A DNA stretch of 64,000 nucleotides, taken from positions 62,001 through 126,000 of the forward strand of contig QCIG01000001.1 of the NCBI GenBank assembly GCA_003216815.1. Direction: 5' to 3'. Made by a program: the position numbers and the translations under genes. Every line of letters begins with the position of its first letter. Position 1 is the first letter of the stretch. This stretch comes from Prochlorococcus sp. AG-402-K14. Its GTDB lineage: Bacteria > Cyanobacteriota > Cyanobacteriia > PCC-6307 > Cyanobiaceae. Below, one piece after another: positions 26,090 to 33,050 of this stretch. The notes beneath the pieces were generated by a model, which searched no databases, was not told the origin of the DNA, and saw only the letters and a list, made by a program, of their open reading frames with translations.

Positions 26090-26200
26090 CTAAACGATTA
26101 CTGAAGTAGCAATATCAAATGAACCTGATGCAAGGATTAGAGCAGGTATGCAAAAAAGAGATAGGAACTTAGCTGCTGAGGAATTATTGATTGAAGTCAT
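26090..26200 (-). CDS. 36-residue single-helix peptide, copy 1
   Basis: TSINNSSAAKFLSLFCIPAL is followed by a short ASGSFDIATSVIV end: one helix with Ala-Lys entry. A near-identical gene lies at 30098 and a related one at 33839 (AAKLIVLWNLPALLLLAGAY). The size and single helix recall small photosystem or cytochrome-complex subunits, but this is analogy only. Confidence 0.65.
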   Translation of the reverse strand: MTSINNSSAAKFLSLFCIPALILASGSFDIATSVIV

Positions 26201-26272
26201 GACAAGTAGAGTTTAAAAATTAAGTGAAAAGTCAGAACTTCTCAACAATAAGAGTATTCCTTTCTTAAAGAC

Positions 26273-26300
26273 GTTCGGTTGGGGTAGGGCTAACCGTGGA
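26273..26300 (+). repeat. GTTCGGTT-GGGGTAGGGC element
   Basis: One of at least five copies of a short element (also 29336, 30303, 35493, 37123; weaker at 31886 and 36575; reversed near 33750). CGGTT and AACCG can form a small stem here. In three places it opens the leader of a CDLC microprotein gene. Confidence 0.55.
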
Positions 26301-26388
26301 ATAAATTGTTCTTATATATCATGCTGCTCTTTTTTGAACGGATTTAACTTTAGACGGTGGTCAATGGCTTGAAAACTAGGCAAAAGGA

Positions 26389-26410
26389 AACCCTCACTAG
26401 GGAGGGTTTT
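26389..26410 (+). terminator. hairpin terminator
   Basis: AACCCTC pairs with GAGGGTT, followed by TTTT. It follows a sequence (GGTCAATGGCTTGAAAACTAG) shared with the helix-turn-helix relic tails at 29815 and 36815. Confidence 0.75.
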
Positions 26411-26496
26411 TATGTCAGAAGAGTCTCAAAAGATGGTCTTCCGTATAGAAAATCTAGAAGACATATGCGATGCTCTGATGACTTGTAATTATTTGG

Positions 26497-26775
26497 ATGG
26501 CTTTGGAGACAACAGTATTTACTTTCAAGATTTCTGTTCCGTTTGTAGATTGGGCGAAAGGTTTTGATAGTCCGGAGGTTGTGGCAATGCATGAGGCTAA
26601 CTCAATAAAACCTTTATACAGAGGTGTTAGTAAAGATGATCCTGATGCAGTTGTGGTGATCCATCAAGCAGAAGAGGGTGTTGCAAAAGCTTTTTTTGAA
26701 GGAAGTAGAGAAACTGTTGAAGCTACAGGTCATATATATGATTCAACCGTGATTACCAGCTACTTAGCAGGTTAA
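26497..26775 (+). CDS. DUF3764-like protein, intact copy
   Basis: 92 residues. ETTVFTFKISVPFVDWAKGF opens a dimeric ferredoxin-like (alpha/beta barrel) fold of the sort seen in small stress or monooxygenase-like proteins; it ends DSTVITSYLAG. The broken copy at 3519 shares the whole layout. It is soluble. The next gene (26781) starts 5 bases after the stop and is co-translated. Confidence 0.7.
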   Translation: MALETTVFTFKISVPFVDWAKGFDSPEVVAMHEANSIKPLYRGVSKDDPDAVVVIHQAEEGVAKAFFEGSRETVEATGHIYDSTVITSYLAG

Positions 26776-26780
26776 GAGAG

Positions 26781-27044
26781 ATGGAAAAGCTCTTTATTGT
26801 ATGTACTTTTGACTGCTCCTTTGAATACTACGCAGAAACTATTAAAAAGTTTGTCAAAGAATATGGAGATGGAGTTGTTATTGACTATGACTTAAACAAA
26901 ATCAATGCTCATAAATCACACTCTTTTTATAACGTCACAAGCTTAGAAGCTTTTTCAAAAATCCTCGATAACCCTTTTGCTAGAGAATGGGACAAAACTA
27001 ACAACTGCAAAGATATTGTTTATAAGGTTGAAGGAGCTTTATAG
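26781..27044 (+). CDS. hypothetical protein in an operon with the DUF3764-like gene
   Basis: 87 residues, acidic and soluble, starting EKLFIVCTFDCSFEYYAETI. Like its neighbour it looks like a small alpha/beta protein, and the 5-base gap suggests linked function. No family is recognised. Confidence 0.6.
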   Translation: MEKLFIVCTFDCSFEYYAETIKKFVKEYGDGVVIDYDLNKINAHKSHSFYNVTSLEAFSKILDNPFAREWDKTNNCKDIVYKVEGAL

Positions 27045-27124
27045 ATTATTTTTTAGTTTTTAAAATTAAGTAAATAAGTGAACCGCTTTCGACTCGCACC
27101 TCTACAAAGCAAAAAATATGAGGC

Positions 27125-27658
27125 TTAAGGTATCCGTCCATTAGCCTGAAGCTCATCCGTGAATCCAAAAGCTAGTGGACTGGTTAGACGGTCAGGGAAA
27201 AGCACACCATCCAAGTGGTCGTTTTCATGCTGAATGACTCGTGCATGGAAATCTTGCAACTCTTCACTATGGAAAACTCCTTCTCGATCTTGCCATTTCA
27301 GGTGAATACGTTGCCATCGATTAACTTCACCGCGCATACCAGGTACACTGAGGCAACCCTCCCAACCAACACTCAATTCATCTCCAATTGATTTAATTAC
27401 AGGATTGATCACAACACGATCAGGCAAAGGATCAGCATCGGGGTATCGAGGGTTATGCCCCATCCCGACCACGAAAGCCCTCCAAGGTTCATCGATCTGC
27501 GGTGCCGCAAGTCCTGCTCCAGCACAAGCCAACTTTGTATCAAACAGATCGTCTATTAGCTGTTGTAGACGTTGACTGCCGAACATGTCATCTGGGACTT
27601 CTGCCGCAGGTGCACGCAATGCTGGATGCCCAATTCGAAGAACATTACGAATCCCCAT
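27125..27658 (-). CDS. def: peptide deformylase
   Basis: 177 residues. The enzyme removes the N-formyl group from new proteins using Fe or Zn. All three signature motifs are intact: GAGLAAPQ (residues 47-54), EGCLS (100-104, Cys metal ligand) and HENDH (144-148, the HExxH metal site with Glu as base). The gene is much richer in GC (about half) than its surroundings, pointing to transfer or to a locally conserved gene in decayed DNA. It stands alone on the minus strand. Confidence 0.93.
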   Translation of the reverse strand: MGIRNVLRIGHPALRAPAAEVPDDMFGSQRLQQLIDDLFDTKLACAGAGLAAPQIDEPWRAFVVGMGHNPRYPDADPLPDRVVINPVIKSIGDELSVGWEGCLSVPGMRGEVNRWQRIHLKWQDREGVFHSEELQDFHARVIQHENDHLDGVLFPDRLTSPLAFGFTDELQANGRIP

Positions 27659-27905
27659 CTACCAATCATGACAACAGCAATAGCCTACCTCGACCAATCT
27701 CAAATAAATTCATTAGTTTTAAAAAATGGTTATATGTCCAGTGAGAACCAACAAGCCCTGCGTCTTCGACTCGCTTAGTTGATGAATGATGTAAACCCTT
27801 TTCTCTAACAATTTCGACGAGTTTCCATTAGCCAGTAGTCCTTTATTCATGTAATGCCTGATTGAACAAGTTCAGCTATAACGAGCAGGTATTTATATAT
27901 CTTTC

Positions 27906-28337
27906 ATGCGCCGTTTTTTACTTCTTGCACTAACAGCTGGAATTTCCATCCCAATAGTTGCATGTAGCCCAAAGAAGCAAACATCCCTTGAACCTGTGGT
28001 AGTAGAAACTCTTATTAGTGCATCTGAATCGTGGAATGGAGATTCTTTTAGGTATCCAAGAGGGCAAGCAGAAATGAAACTTGAGAAAATAACTGCTAAA
28101 CCTGGTTTTAAAACACCTTTACATTTACATCCACAGCCTGGGATTATTTATATACAGAAAGGAACTCTTTATTGTAAAACTAATGACGGACAATCCTTGA
28201 CTGTAGTGGCTGGTGAAAGCTTCGCTTCATCCCAGAACACTGCTCATTATTGTCAAAACATTGGCAATGAAGAGATGGTGGTTTTTAGTGCCTCAGCCGG
28301 ATCTAAAGGTAAGGAAACGACTGTCCCGACTGAATAA
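27906..28337 (+). CDS. exported cupin-domain lipoprotein
   Basis: 143 residues. The signal peptide ends in a lipobox-like IPIVAC-S (Cys 20), so it is likely a lipoprotein. The mature part is a single cupin: KPGFKTPLHLHPQPGIIYIQ (His-x-His metal ligands) and a second box near ESFASSQNTAHYCQN. Many such cupins bind a metal and a small ligand; the substrate is unknown. A terminator follows at 28395. Confidence 0.8.
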   Translation: MRRFLLLALTAGISIPIVACSPKKQTSLEPVVVETLISASESWNGDSFRYPRGQAEMKLEKITAKPGFKTPLHLHPQPGIIYIQKGTLYCKTNDGQSLTVVAGESFASSQNTAHYCQNIGNEEMVVFSASAGSKGKETTVPTE

Positions 28338-28394
28338 ATAAACGCTTTCTGATTAAATAAAGAAGGTTGACAGCCGATTGCCATCGGTATGACT

Positions 28395-28421
28395 GGGGCT
28401 GACTTAGGTCAGTCCTTTTTT
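28395..28421 (+). terminator. hairpin terminator after the cupin gene
   Basis: GGCTGAC/GGTCAGTCC is followed by TTTTTT. Upstream lies TTGACAGCCGATTGCCATCGG then TATGAC, which resembles a promoter with a short spacer. The same block recurs at 31165-31220 and, degraded, at 34305. It is a terminator or a very short transcript. Confidence 0.7.
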
Positions 28422-28500
28422 ATGTGATCAATCAGAAAGTCTCAATTTCTATTTCCATAGAGAATAATCATATGCCTTAATCTTTTACCATAATGAACAA

Positions 28501-28686
28501 ATGAACTTCGCTGATAACTGGGCCAGGGTTTTTGTTGTGATTACGTTTCTTACTTTTGGAGAAGCTCAGATTATTGGTGGAATCGTTCCCAATCTGATTG
28601 CTTTTGTATTATTCATTGGAGCGATTGGATACTTTGCCTCAACTGGAAAAATGGCTGAGATGTTCGGCTGGAAAAACAAGAATTAA
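28501..28686 (+). CDS. GG-I-[IV]-PNLI small membrane protein, copy 2
   Basis: 61 residues. Residues 21-41 (AQIIGGIVPNLIAFVLFIGA) match the 20871 gene; the tail TGKMAEMFGWKNKN matches the broken copy at 34174. It has an N-terminal hydrophobic stretch plus one helix. Confidence 0.65.
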   Translation: MNFADNWARVFVVITFLTFGEAQIIGGIVPNLIAFVLFIGAIGYFASTGKMAEMFGWKNKN

Positions 28687-28690
28687 AAGC

Positions 28691-28777
28691 TACAAAAGTT
28701 ACTGCTGGAGTTGGAAAAAGATTGCAGATATTTACAGCGATAGTCCTACAACTGCTAGGCGGTGGTCTATTGCTTAG
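28691..28777 (+). pseudogene. helix-turn-helix micro-relic, copy 2
   Basis: An open stretch encodes WSWKKIADIYSDSPTTARRW plus SIA, starting right after the 28501 gene in another frame and lacking its own start. It is the best-preserved copy of the family seen at 25321 and 31564. Confidence 0.5.
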
Positions 28778-28871
28778 TAGCGAGCGTAAAAATCAAACAA
28801 AAGTTGACCTATTAATTCACCCAATCCGAACAATGATTTCTTCTTTGGTTGTTCTGAAGTAGATGAAGTCA

Positions 28872-28979
28872 TTACATGCACTGGCGAAGTCTATTGACAA
28901 GGATTGTTGAAAAGCCGATGAACAATCCAGCGGGTATGGCCAAGCTTGCAATAATTGTTGCTTCGTTGATTCCGTACAT
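28872..28979 (-). CDS. 35-residue single-helix peptide
   Basis: YGINEATIIASLAIPAGLFI and a short basic end (VNRLRQCM): one helix with positive-inside charge. The size is like small cytochrome b6f or photosystem subunits. There is no strong ribosome site. Confidence 0.4.
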   Translation of the reverse strand: MYGINEATIIASLAIPAGLFIGFSTILVNRLRQCM

Positions 28980-28985
28980 AATTTT

Positions 28986-29117
28986 TTAAGCGTTGGAGTT
29001 AGCTTTGCTTAGTAGTAGTTTTAAATAAAAATTGTTTAGTGGCTCTTTTATGGAAAGTATTTTTCCGTAGAACTCTTCGCAATGTTGGAGTAACGGCTTG
29101 AAAGGATTCATGTCCAT
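28986..29117 (-). CDS. MNPFKPL microprotein, copy 2
   Basis: 43 residues starting MDMNPFKPLLQHCEEFYGKI, a close paralogue of 25954 with the same AGGACTAA upstream. The upstream neighbour that precedes copy 1 (the 36-residue helix gene) is reduced here to its last few codons (CTAAACGATTACTGA), so a two-gene block was duplicated and trimmed. Confidence 0.65.
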   Translation of the reverse strand: MDMNPFKPLLQHCEEFYGKILSIKEPLNNFYLKLLLSKANSNA

Positions 29118-29181
29118 TTTTTTAGTCCTAAACGATTACTGAAAAAGAAAACCCCCACGTTGGAGGGTTAACTAATGGTTT

Positions 29182-29300
29182 TGATTACAAAAAAAGTGTA
29201 GACCTAATGAACTTTTAATGAATTAGCGAAGAGAGGACAGGATTTCGACGACCGTCCCCCGATCTAGCTTGATGATGCTTCCGTATCACGCCATCAATAT
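29182..29300 (+). ncRNA. repeated structured element, copy 1
   Basis: The block contains AAAAAAAGTGTAGACCTAATGA, then GGACAG-GATTTCGACGA-CCGTCC, then a second possible hairpin. It recurs at 36967-37100, where the stem is GGGACAG/CTGTCCC and one pair that is mismatched here is restored. There is no coding frame in either copy. It may be a small RNA or the leader of the GTTCGG element that follows in both copies. Confidence 0.45.
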
Positions 29301-29335
29301 GTGACTAGTTTAGAAAGGATTTAATGAGTCCTGAT

Positions 29336-29506
29336 GTTCGGTTTAGGTAGGGCTATCCAATCTTTTCTTGTTTTCTAACTTGATTTCGCCTAATATTTAA
29401 TTGAGGCCAAAGCTCATCAAGACATAATTGACTTTATATAGTACTAGTCGATTAATAACCCCTTTAGTTATTGGAATTTCTTGAGGGGTTTCTTGTTTTA
29501 ACCTGT
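29336..29506 (+). repeat. 170-bp direct repeat with putative small-RNA unit, copy 1
   Basis: Nearly identical to 35493-35658. The distal part has TTGACT, a 16-17 base spacer and TATAGT (promoter-like), then AATAACCCCTTTAGTTATT and GAGGGGTTTCTTGTT. These can fold as AATAAC/GTTATT or as AACCCCT/AGGGGTT plus T run, alternative hairpins like a terminator. This predicts a transcript of about 50 bases. Confidence 0.55.
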
Positions 29507-29525
29507 TTTTACTTGATCCATAAAA

Positions 29526-29545
29526 ATGGGGGCCAATGCCCCCAA
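29526..29545 (-). terminator. hairpin terminator for the minus-strand gene at 29563
   Basis: GGGGGC-CAAT-GCCCCC with an AT-rich run (ATTTTTATGG on the minus strand). The same arrangement ends the minus-strand gene at 36287, together with the shared TCGACTGTCAAC. Confidence 0.75.
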
Positions 29546-29562
29546 GCAAATCGACTGTCAAC

Positions 29563-29715
29563 TTAGTAAGTGTTTAAGTCAAATTTTGATTCAGTAGTCT
29601 TAACTGGAATTGGATTATTTGCTAAAGAATCATCTCCTGAGGAGGCTTGAAAAATAACTCCAGCCCCACCTATCAATAAAACTGCGAACATGATTGCGTG
29701 ATATGCAGTAAACAT
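29563..29715 (-). CDS. 50-residue single-helix protein
   Basis: FTAYHAIMFAVLLIGGAGVI is followed by a polar tail ending SKFDLNTY. One helix near the N-terminus; the tail is probably soluble. A strong terminator follows. The function is unknown. Confidence 0.6.
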   Translation of the reverse strand: MFTAYHAIMFAVLLIGGAGVIFQASSGDDSLANNPIPVKTTESKFDLNTY

Positions 29716-29836
29716 TTTCTAAAACCAATACTTATAAAAATCTAATCAGTTGAGCTATAGCAGTGAGGTAGTACAAAGCGAATGTTTCTGGGGTGTTTCT
29801 GCTACTACTGCTAGGCGGTAGTCAATGGCTTAAAAA

Positions 29837-29968
29837 TTAGAGTTTCACCAAGTAGGAAATAAACCAAGCGGTAAAAATAACTTTTCCCAAAATGAGATAT
29901 GGAACAAAATTAAAAGCCTTCTTTTCGAATGCTGCTCTATCAAATGCTGGTTTATCAGCTGAAGTCAT
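29837..29968 (-). CDS. 43-residue single-helix protein
   Basis: A polar N-terminus (TSADKPAFDRAAFEKKAFN), then a helix (VPYLILGKVIFTAWFISYLV). It overlaps the upstream gene (29955) by 14 bases; with 30098 the three form an operon. A helix-turn-helix relic tail lies just beyond its stop (29796-29835). Confidence 0.55.
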   Translation of the reverse strand: MTSADKPAFDRAAFEKKAFNFVPYLILGKVIFTAWFISYLVKL

Positions 29969-30089
29969 GAGAAAGAAGCAACTGAATTTCTAGCGGGGTT
30001 AAATCAATATTTTCTATTCCCCAAAGCTCACCTTTGTCTGAAGCTTCAAGGATGGATTCGTAAAAATCAGGTGAAAAATTTTTAGGCAT
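29955..30089 (-). CDS. small soluble protein, paralogue of 6205
   Basis: 44 residues, PKNFSPDFYESILEASDKGE then LWGIENIDLTPLEIQ. ES-I-[VL]-x-AS-x-x-G-[KE]-LWG is shared with the 6205 gene. It sits between two single-helix genes in a tight operon. The function is unknown. Confidence 0.6.
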   Translation of the reverse strand: MPKNFSPDFYESILEASDKGELWGIENIDLTPLEIQLLLSHDFS

Positions 30090-30097
30090 TGTGCTAA

Positions 30098-30208
30098 TTA
30101 AACGATTACAGAAGTAGCAACATCAAATGAACCTGATGCAAGTAGAAGAGCAGGGATGCAGAAAAGGGCTAGGAACTTAGCTGCTGAAGAATTATTGATT
30201 GAAGTCAT
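30098..30208 (-). CDS. 36-residue single-helix peptide, copy 2
   Basis: Differs from copy 1 (26090) at about five residues; most codon changes are silent or conservative, which argues for selection on the protein. It is first in the operon 30208 to 29837. The helix is AAKFLALFCIPALLLA. Confidence 0.65.
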   Translation of the reverse strand: MTSINNSSAAKFLALFCIPALLLASGSFDVATSVIV

Positions 30209-30302
30209 GAAAAGTAGAAGTTGAAAAGGTTTTGGTGAAACAAGGATTGAACATTCCAGTCACCAATGACATAAAGATAAAAACTAACCTTCTACTACTG
30301 AT

Positions 30303-30382
30303 GTTCGGTTTTGGTAGGGCTTTCCCACTCCCTTTTTAAAAGCAGGTGGAGTAGACCAAAGATGTAGAAAGAGGAGGTCTTT
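30303..30382 (+). promoter_or_regulatory. leader of CDLC microprotein gene, copy 1
   Basis: Contains the GTTCGGTT-TTGGTAGGGCTTTCC element, an inverted pair (CCCACTCC with GGAGTAG), GACCAAAG, and ends in AGGAGG before the ATG. Leaders before 31951 and 36644 share GTAGTG-TTTTCC-TACTCC, GGATTAGA, GTGTAAGAAAGGAGG. Conservation of the whole leader suggests post-transcriptional control. Confidence 0.55.
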
Positions 30383-30535
30383 ATGAGACTATTCACTCCC
30401 TTCACCATCCCTAAAAAGGGAAACTGCGATCTTTGTAGGATTCAGAAAAATAAGAAAAAAGTATTCGAGAATCATTTATTAGTTAACCTTTTTAGAAACC
30501 TTTATAGGCAGAGATTTGATTTCGTTTTTGACTGA
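30383..30535 (+). CDS. CDLC microprotein, copy 1 (read-through form)
   Basis: 50 residues. The first 26 (RLFTPFTIPKKGNCDLCRIQ...) match the other two copies; here the stop TAG has become GTA, so translation continues for 24 more residues. A C-x2-C pair could bind zinc or iron. AGGAGG 6-7 bases before the ATG is a very strong ribosome site. The function is unknown. Confidence 0.7.
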   Translation: MRLFTPFTIPKKGNCDLCRIQKNKKKVFENHLLVNLFRNLYRQRFDFVFD

Positions 30536-30566
30536 CCTTGAAAACAACAGTAAAGGAGGATTTGAA

Positions 30567-31094
30567 ATGCGTTTAAATTTTGTTCCTACTCATGTTTTCC
30601 GTGAGACACCTCAAGTATCTTTCTTCGATGCAGGAGTAAAAGGATGTAATGGATCTGATGTCGTAATTCATCACGGCAATGCCATCTCACCTCCAAACGA
30701 TGGTGATTTTGAACAGTATTATGTACATCGACATCAAATTGATAACAATTTAGTAATTGAAGGTAGTCGTGTTTTTACTTTGATCAATCCTGAATGGGAT
30801 GAACCACATCACATTATTTATTTAAATCGTGCCATGGGCGCACTTCAAATTCCTGTCGGAACATATCATCGATCAATCTCTAATAAAGAAGGAAGTATTG
30901 TTCTAAACCAAGCCGTAAGAGATGAAGAATTTAATCCTGAAAATGAATTTATACCAGTTAGTTTAAGAGACAGAAAAGATCTGCAAGAAGCTCAAAAGAA
31001 AAATCCTGTTTACTGGGTTTGGGAAAAAGATCAGATTAAAAGGATTAAGCTAGATCCAATTAAATCTAAGAAAAAAGCTCTAAGTAAACTTTAG
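30567..31094 (+). CDS. cupin-like protein (RmlC-type fold)
   Basis: 175 residues from the ATG that follows AGGAGG; a longer frame from 30516 is open but lacks a site. YYVHRHQIDNNLVIEGSR supplies the His-x-His and Gly of a cupin box, and IPVGTYHRSISNKEGSIV the second. It resembles the sugar-epimerase/cupin group without the catalytic signature, so the substrate is not assigned. A frameshifted copy is at 24024. Confidence 0.75.
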   Translation: MRLNFVPTHVFRETPQVSFFDAGVKGCNGSDVVIHHGNAISPPNDGDFEQYYVHRHQIDNNLVIEGSRVFTLINPEWDEPHHIIYLNRAMGALQIPVGTYHRSISNKEGSIVLNQAVRDEEFNPENEFIPVSLRDRKDLQEAQKKNPVYWVWEKDQIKRIKLDPIKSKKKALSKL

Positions 31095-31225
31095 AAAAAT
31101 CTAATAGAAAATTTAAAATTCACTACAAGCTCGACTCCTATGAAAGAAAGTAGTATTAGTTGACAGCCAATTACTCATCTAAACAACTAGGGGTGATTCA
31201 GGTCAGTCCTTTTATATGACTATTC

Positions 31226-31309
31226 TCAGGAACAGGCAAGTTTGTTCGCTTTACAATTGCTGCCTTACTCTTCGTACCAGTTGACTTTCTTGCTTACATG
31301 ACTACTATC
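31226..31309 (+). pseudogene. 84-bp duplicate of the end of the 33956 gene
   Basis: Identical to 34034-34117 except for one base. It encodes the last 28 residues (GTGKFVRFTIAALLFVPV...) but has no start. It lies just before the gene at 31319. The near-identity indicates a recent copying event. Confidence 0.8.
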
Positions 31310-31318
31310 TGAAATCAA

Positions 31319-31435
31319 GTGACTTCAACAAACACCACTAGGAATAACAAAAGATTCGGAAAAATTATTGTCTACGGCATAGCTGCTAAATTATCAATTT
31401 TTTCTGTATTTCTTTTTTATATGATGAGAGGTTAA
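31319..31435 (+). CDS. small membrane protein, paralogue of 35224
   Basis: 38 residues from GTG. RFGKIIVYGIAAKLSIFSVF and LFYMMRG match RFGKIIAYGIGAKLTILAGF and LFYMMAN in the 35224 gene. One helix. It starts 9 bases after the duplicated gene end and 3 bases before the next gene (31439). Confidence 0.6.
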   Translation: MTSTNTTRNNKRFGKIIVYGIAAKLSIFSVFLFYMMRG

Positions 31436-31438
31436 ATC

Positions 31439-31519
31439 ATGACAAGACAAGAAAAAATAAAAGCCGCTGAAGAGAGGATTAAAGAATTAGAAACTCTCAT
31501 AAAGCATTTAAAAAAATAG
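31439..31519 (+). CDS. 26-residue charged helix
   Basis: TRQEKIKAAEERIKELETLI and KHLKK: a perfect amphipathic or coiled-coil helix. It follows the 31319 gene by 3 bases, so the two are probably translated together. The function is unknown. Confidence 0.45.
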   Translation: MTRQEKIKAAEERIKELETLIKHLKK

Positions 31520-31563
31520 AATTTATTTTTTACTTTAAAGCAGCACTTTTCTTATAGTTGGAC

Positions 31564-31626
31564 TTGAAAAAGATAGCTGATATATACGGTGTATCTCCAA
31601 TTACCATTCGGAGATGGGCGTTATGA
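31564..31626 (+). pseudogene. helix-turn-helix micro-relic, copy 3
   Basis: A TTG-started frame of 20 codons, LKKIADIYGVSPITIRRWAL, a textbook helix-turn-helix pair. It is shorter than copies 1 and 2, and the upstream sequence (TATAGTTGGACT) still matches their WSW codons in another frame. Confidence 0.5.
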
Positions 31627-31663
31627 GTAATTTTATTCATTTACAAACGGTTACCGTTTTGGC

Positions 31664-31858
31664 TTGAGTGCTTTATATATCCGTACTTCGACTATGGGTT
31701 CTTTTCCAAAGGATACGCATAAGTATGCTTTCGCAATGGTTAAAGCAGCAAGATCAATGCCTATAGATGCGGCTGAAAAATTAGAGCATATAAAACAACT
31801 AAGATTTAATGTTCAACTAAAGGAACTAAGAAAAAGAATCAACCGAAGGATCACGTAG
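31664..31858 (+). CDS. basic helical hypothetical protein
   Basis: 64 residues from TTG, or 54 from the ATG at 31694 (GSFPKDTHKYAFAMVKAARS). Strongly basic C-terminus (LRKRINRRIT). It is preceded by the perfect palindrome AACGGTTACCGTT (about 31646-31658), a possible operator. It may bind nucleic acid. Confidence 0.45.
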   Translation: MSALYIRTSTMGSFPKDTHKYAFAMVKAARSMPIDAAEKLEHIKQLRFNVQLKELRKRINRRIT

Positions 31859-31885
31859 AAATTAACTTTTTATTCAACTTTTTGT

Positions 31886-31950
31886 AGTGTTTTCCTACTC
31901 CTAATAAGCAAACAGAAGGATTAGACCAAAGGTGTAAGAAAGGAGGCTTT
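31886..31950 (+). promoter_or_regulatory. leader of CDLC microprotein gene, copy 2
   Basis: TGTAGTGTTTTCCTACTCC, then GAAGGATTAGACCAAAGGTG and AAGAAAGGAGG. It is colinear with the leaders at 30303 and 36575. Confidence 0.55.
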
Positions 31951-32040
31951 ATGAAACTCTTCACTCCCTTCACCATCCCCAAAAGAGACAACTGCGATCT
32001 TTGCAGGATTAAAAGGAATAATCAGAAGAGGGGCAAATAG
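31951..32040 (+). CDS. CDLC microprotein, copy 2
   Basis: 29 residues: KLFTPFTIPKRDNCDLCRIK then a basic tail (RNNQKRGK). Lys and Arg replace each other relative to the other copies, while NCDLCRI is invariant. Strong AGGAGG site. The function is unknown. Confidence 0.7.
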   Translation: MKLFTPFTIPKRDNCDLCRIKRNNQKRGK

Positions 32041-32134
32041 CCTCTCTTCTTTTTGCTGCTGCAAAAATGTATCCGAGGATGCGGCACCTTAAAAATGCGT
32101 GCGATACAAATAAATCAAGAGTTACCTCTCCATA

Positions 32135-32227
32135 ATGGCAAAAGAACTTAAGGTTTCTTCGTCCTTGCTAACGGTTGGCGTGAGTGTACTTCTTTCGCTG
32201 GGACAGCTACATTCTCTAACTATTTAA
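32135..32227 (+). CDS. 30-residue single-helix peptide
   Basis: AKELKVSSSLLTVGVSVLLS and a short end. The stop overlaps the end of the opposite-strand gene 32220. It lacks a ribosome site; tentative. Confidence 0.3.
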   Translation: MAKELKVSSSLLTVGVSVLLSLGQLHSLTI

Positions 32228-32351
32228 ATTCCTTTACAGGGATAGATTTGATTTCGTTTTCGACCATTTGTTTCCACATAGGTGAATTACTAGCCAAGAA
32301 GAAAACTCCAATGGCAGCGATAAAAGGGAATAGATTTTTAAATTGCTTCAT
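32220..32351 (-). CDS. 43-residue single-helix protein
   Basis: KQFKNLFPFIAAIGVFFLAS, then a polar tail VENEIKSIPVKEFK. The tail coding sequence also occurs, without the rest, opposite the ends of CDLC copies 1 and 3 (near 30520 and 36780), so these three loci once shared a convergent gene pair. It follows the 32354 gene by 2 bases. Confidence 0.55.
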   Translation of the reverse strand: MKQFKNLFPFIAAIGVFFLASNSPMWKQMVENEIKSIPVKEFK

Positions 32352-32353
32352 TT

Positions 32354-32641
32354 CTACTGTTGTTGCTGCTGAATTTGCTCATAAAAAATAGAAGGCTTTT
32401 TAATTGTTGTCCGATATTCGCTAACTATCTCAGTAACTTCTTCTCCATGAATCCAGCGGATTTCGCCAGAATCTACGTTAGCAATTTGAAAGAGTGAGGG
32501 TGCATGAGGAACACGAGAGCCACCAACAAAAGTAAGGACTTTTCCAATTTGGTCCTTTTCATATAGAACAGCGTCCCCAGGTCTGACTTTTAAAAATAAA
32601 GGTTCATCCATAAGTTCATTCTGTCCAAAGCCATCAAGCAA
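32354..32641 (-). CDS. VDSGEI-family hypothetical protein, copy 1
   Basis: 95 residues. V-x-x-x-D-x-[IV]-x-KVL-[TS]-FVGG-[SA]-R, LFQ-[IV]-ANVD-[ST]-GEI and HGEEV-x-EIVS are shared with the 35664 protein, and the core with the relic at 18853. It is predicted as a small all-beta, SH3-like domain. It ends with QQQQQ. The function is unknown. Confidence 0.7.
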   Translation of the reverse strand: MLDGFGQNELMDEPLFLKVRPGDAVLYEKDQIGKVLTFVGGSRVPHAPSLFQIANVDSGEIRWIHGEEVTEIVSEYRTTIKKPSIFYEQIQQQQQ

Positions 32642-32776
32642 GGGAAGTATCCTTTTAGACCAAATTTCAAGTCTGTTAAATCAAGTAGTTTCAGACAGTA
32701 TTTGCCTAAGAAATAAAGCTATCACTAGCGAGTAAAGACTCAGGAGATCCCGCTGAGATCCCAGTCTCACTTTCCC

Positions 32777-32860
32777 ATTAAAAAAGACAGGCTGGGAATC
32801 CTGTCTCTGACTGATCGGGGCGACAGGATTCGAACCTGCGACCTAGTGCTCCCAAAGCAC
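32777..32860 (-). repeat. partial tRNA-Pro with downstream sequence (attachment-site-like)
   Basis: 82 of 84 bases equal 38413-38497. It includes the tRNA-Pro 3' end, T arm and variable region back to the anticodon stem (32815-32860), plus the hairpin GACAGG...CCTGTC that follows the tRNA. The 5' half is missing; the match ends exactly in the anticodon arm. It is typical of the distal border of a tRNA-integrated element. Confidence 0.85.
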
Positions 32861-32861
32861 T

Positions 32862-32903
32862 AAAAAAGGCCCTTTCCGTAATGACAGAGAAGAGGCCTTT
32901 TTT
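32862..32903. terminator. terminator for the hli operon
   Basis: AAAAAAGGCC and GGCCTTTTTT pair perfectly (10 bp), with a T run on either strand. It ends the minus-strand hli operon. Confidence 0.85.
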
Positions 32904-32924
32904 TATTAGATTTAAAAGTTAGAA

Positions 32925-33050
32925 CTATACAATTCCTGGAATGATCCAGCCTGTTATTCCGTAGTTAATTACTGCTGCAAAGAAGCCCATCATCGCAAGG
33001 CGACCGTTCATTTGCTCTGCTGTTTTCCAATAGTTAGTTTCTTTGTTCAT
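32925..33050 (-). CDS. hli: high-light-inducible protein (HLIP), last of four
   Basis: 41 residues from the ATG at 33050, chosen because it overlaps the upstream stop (TAATG). It has the one-helix chlorophyll-binding signature E-x-x-NGR-x-AM-x-GF (EQMNGRLAMMGFFAAV) and ends TGWIIPGIV. HLIPs bind chlorophyll and carotenoid in the thylakoid and protect photosystem II and pigment synthesis under high light. Confidence 0.9.
   Translation of the reverse strand: MNKETNYWKTAEQMNGRLAMMGFFAAVINYGITGWIIPGIV

Noticed and set aside
27502-27778. Plus-strand frames opposite the peptide deformylase start
   Set aside because: They are antisense shadows of a GC-rich gene and lack their own signals.
29230-29265. 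Stem-loop resembling a tRNA T arm
   Set aside because: The loop lacks TTCGA in the right register and no other tRNA arm is present, so I treat it as a separate structured element.
29796-29835. Open stretch ending in RR then stop
   Set aside because: Only the tail of the helix-turn-helix relic family; not a gene by itself.
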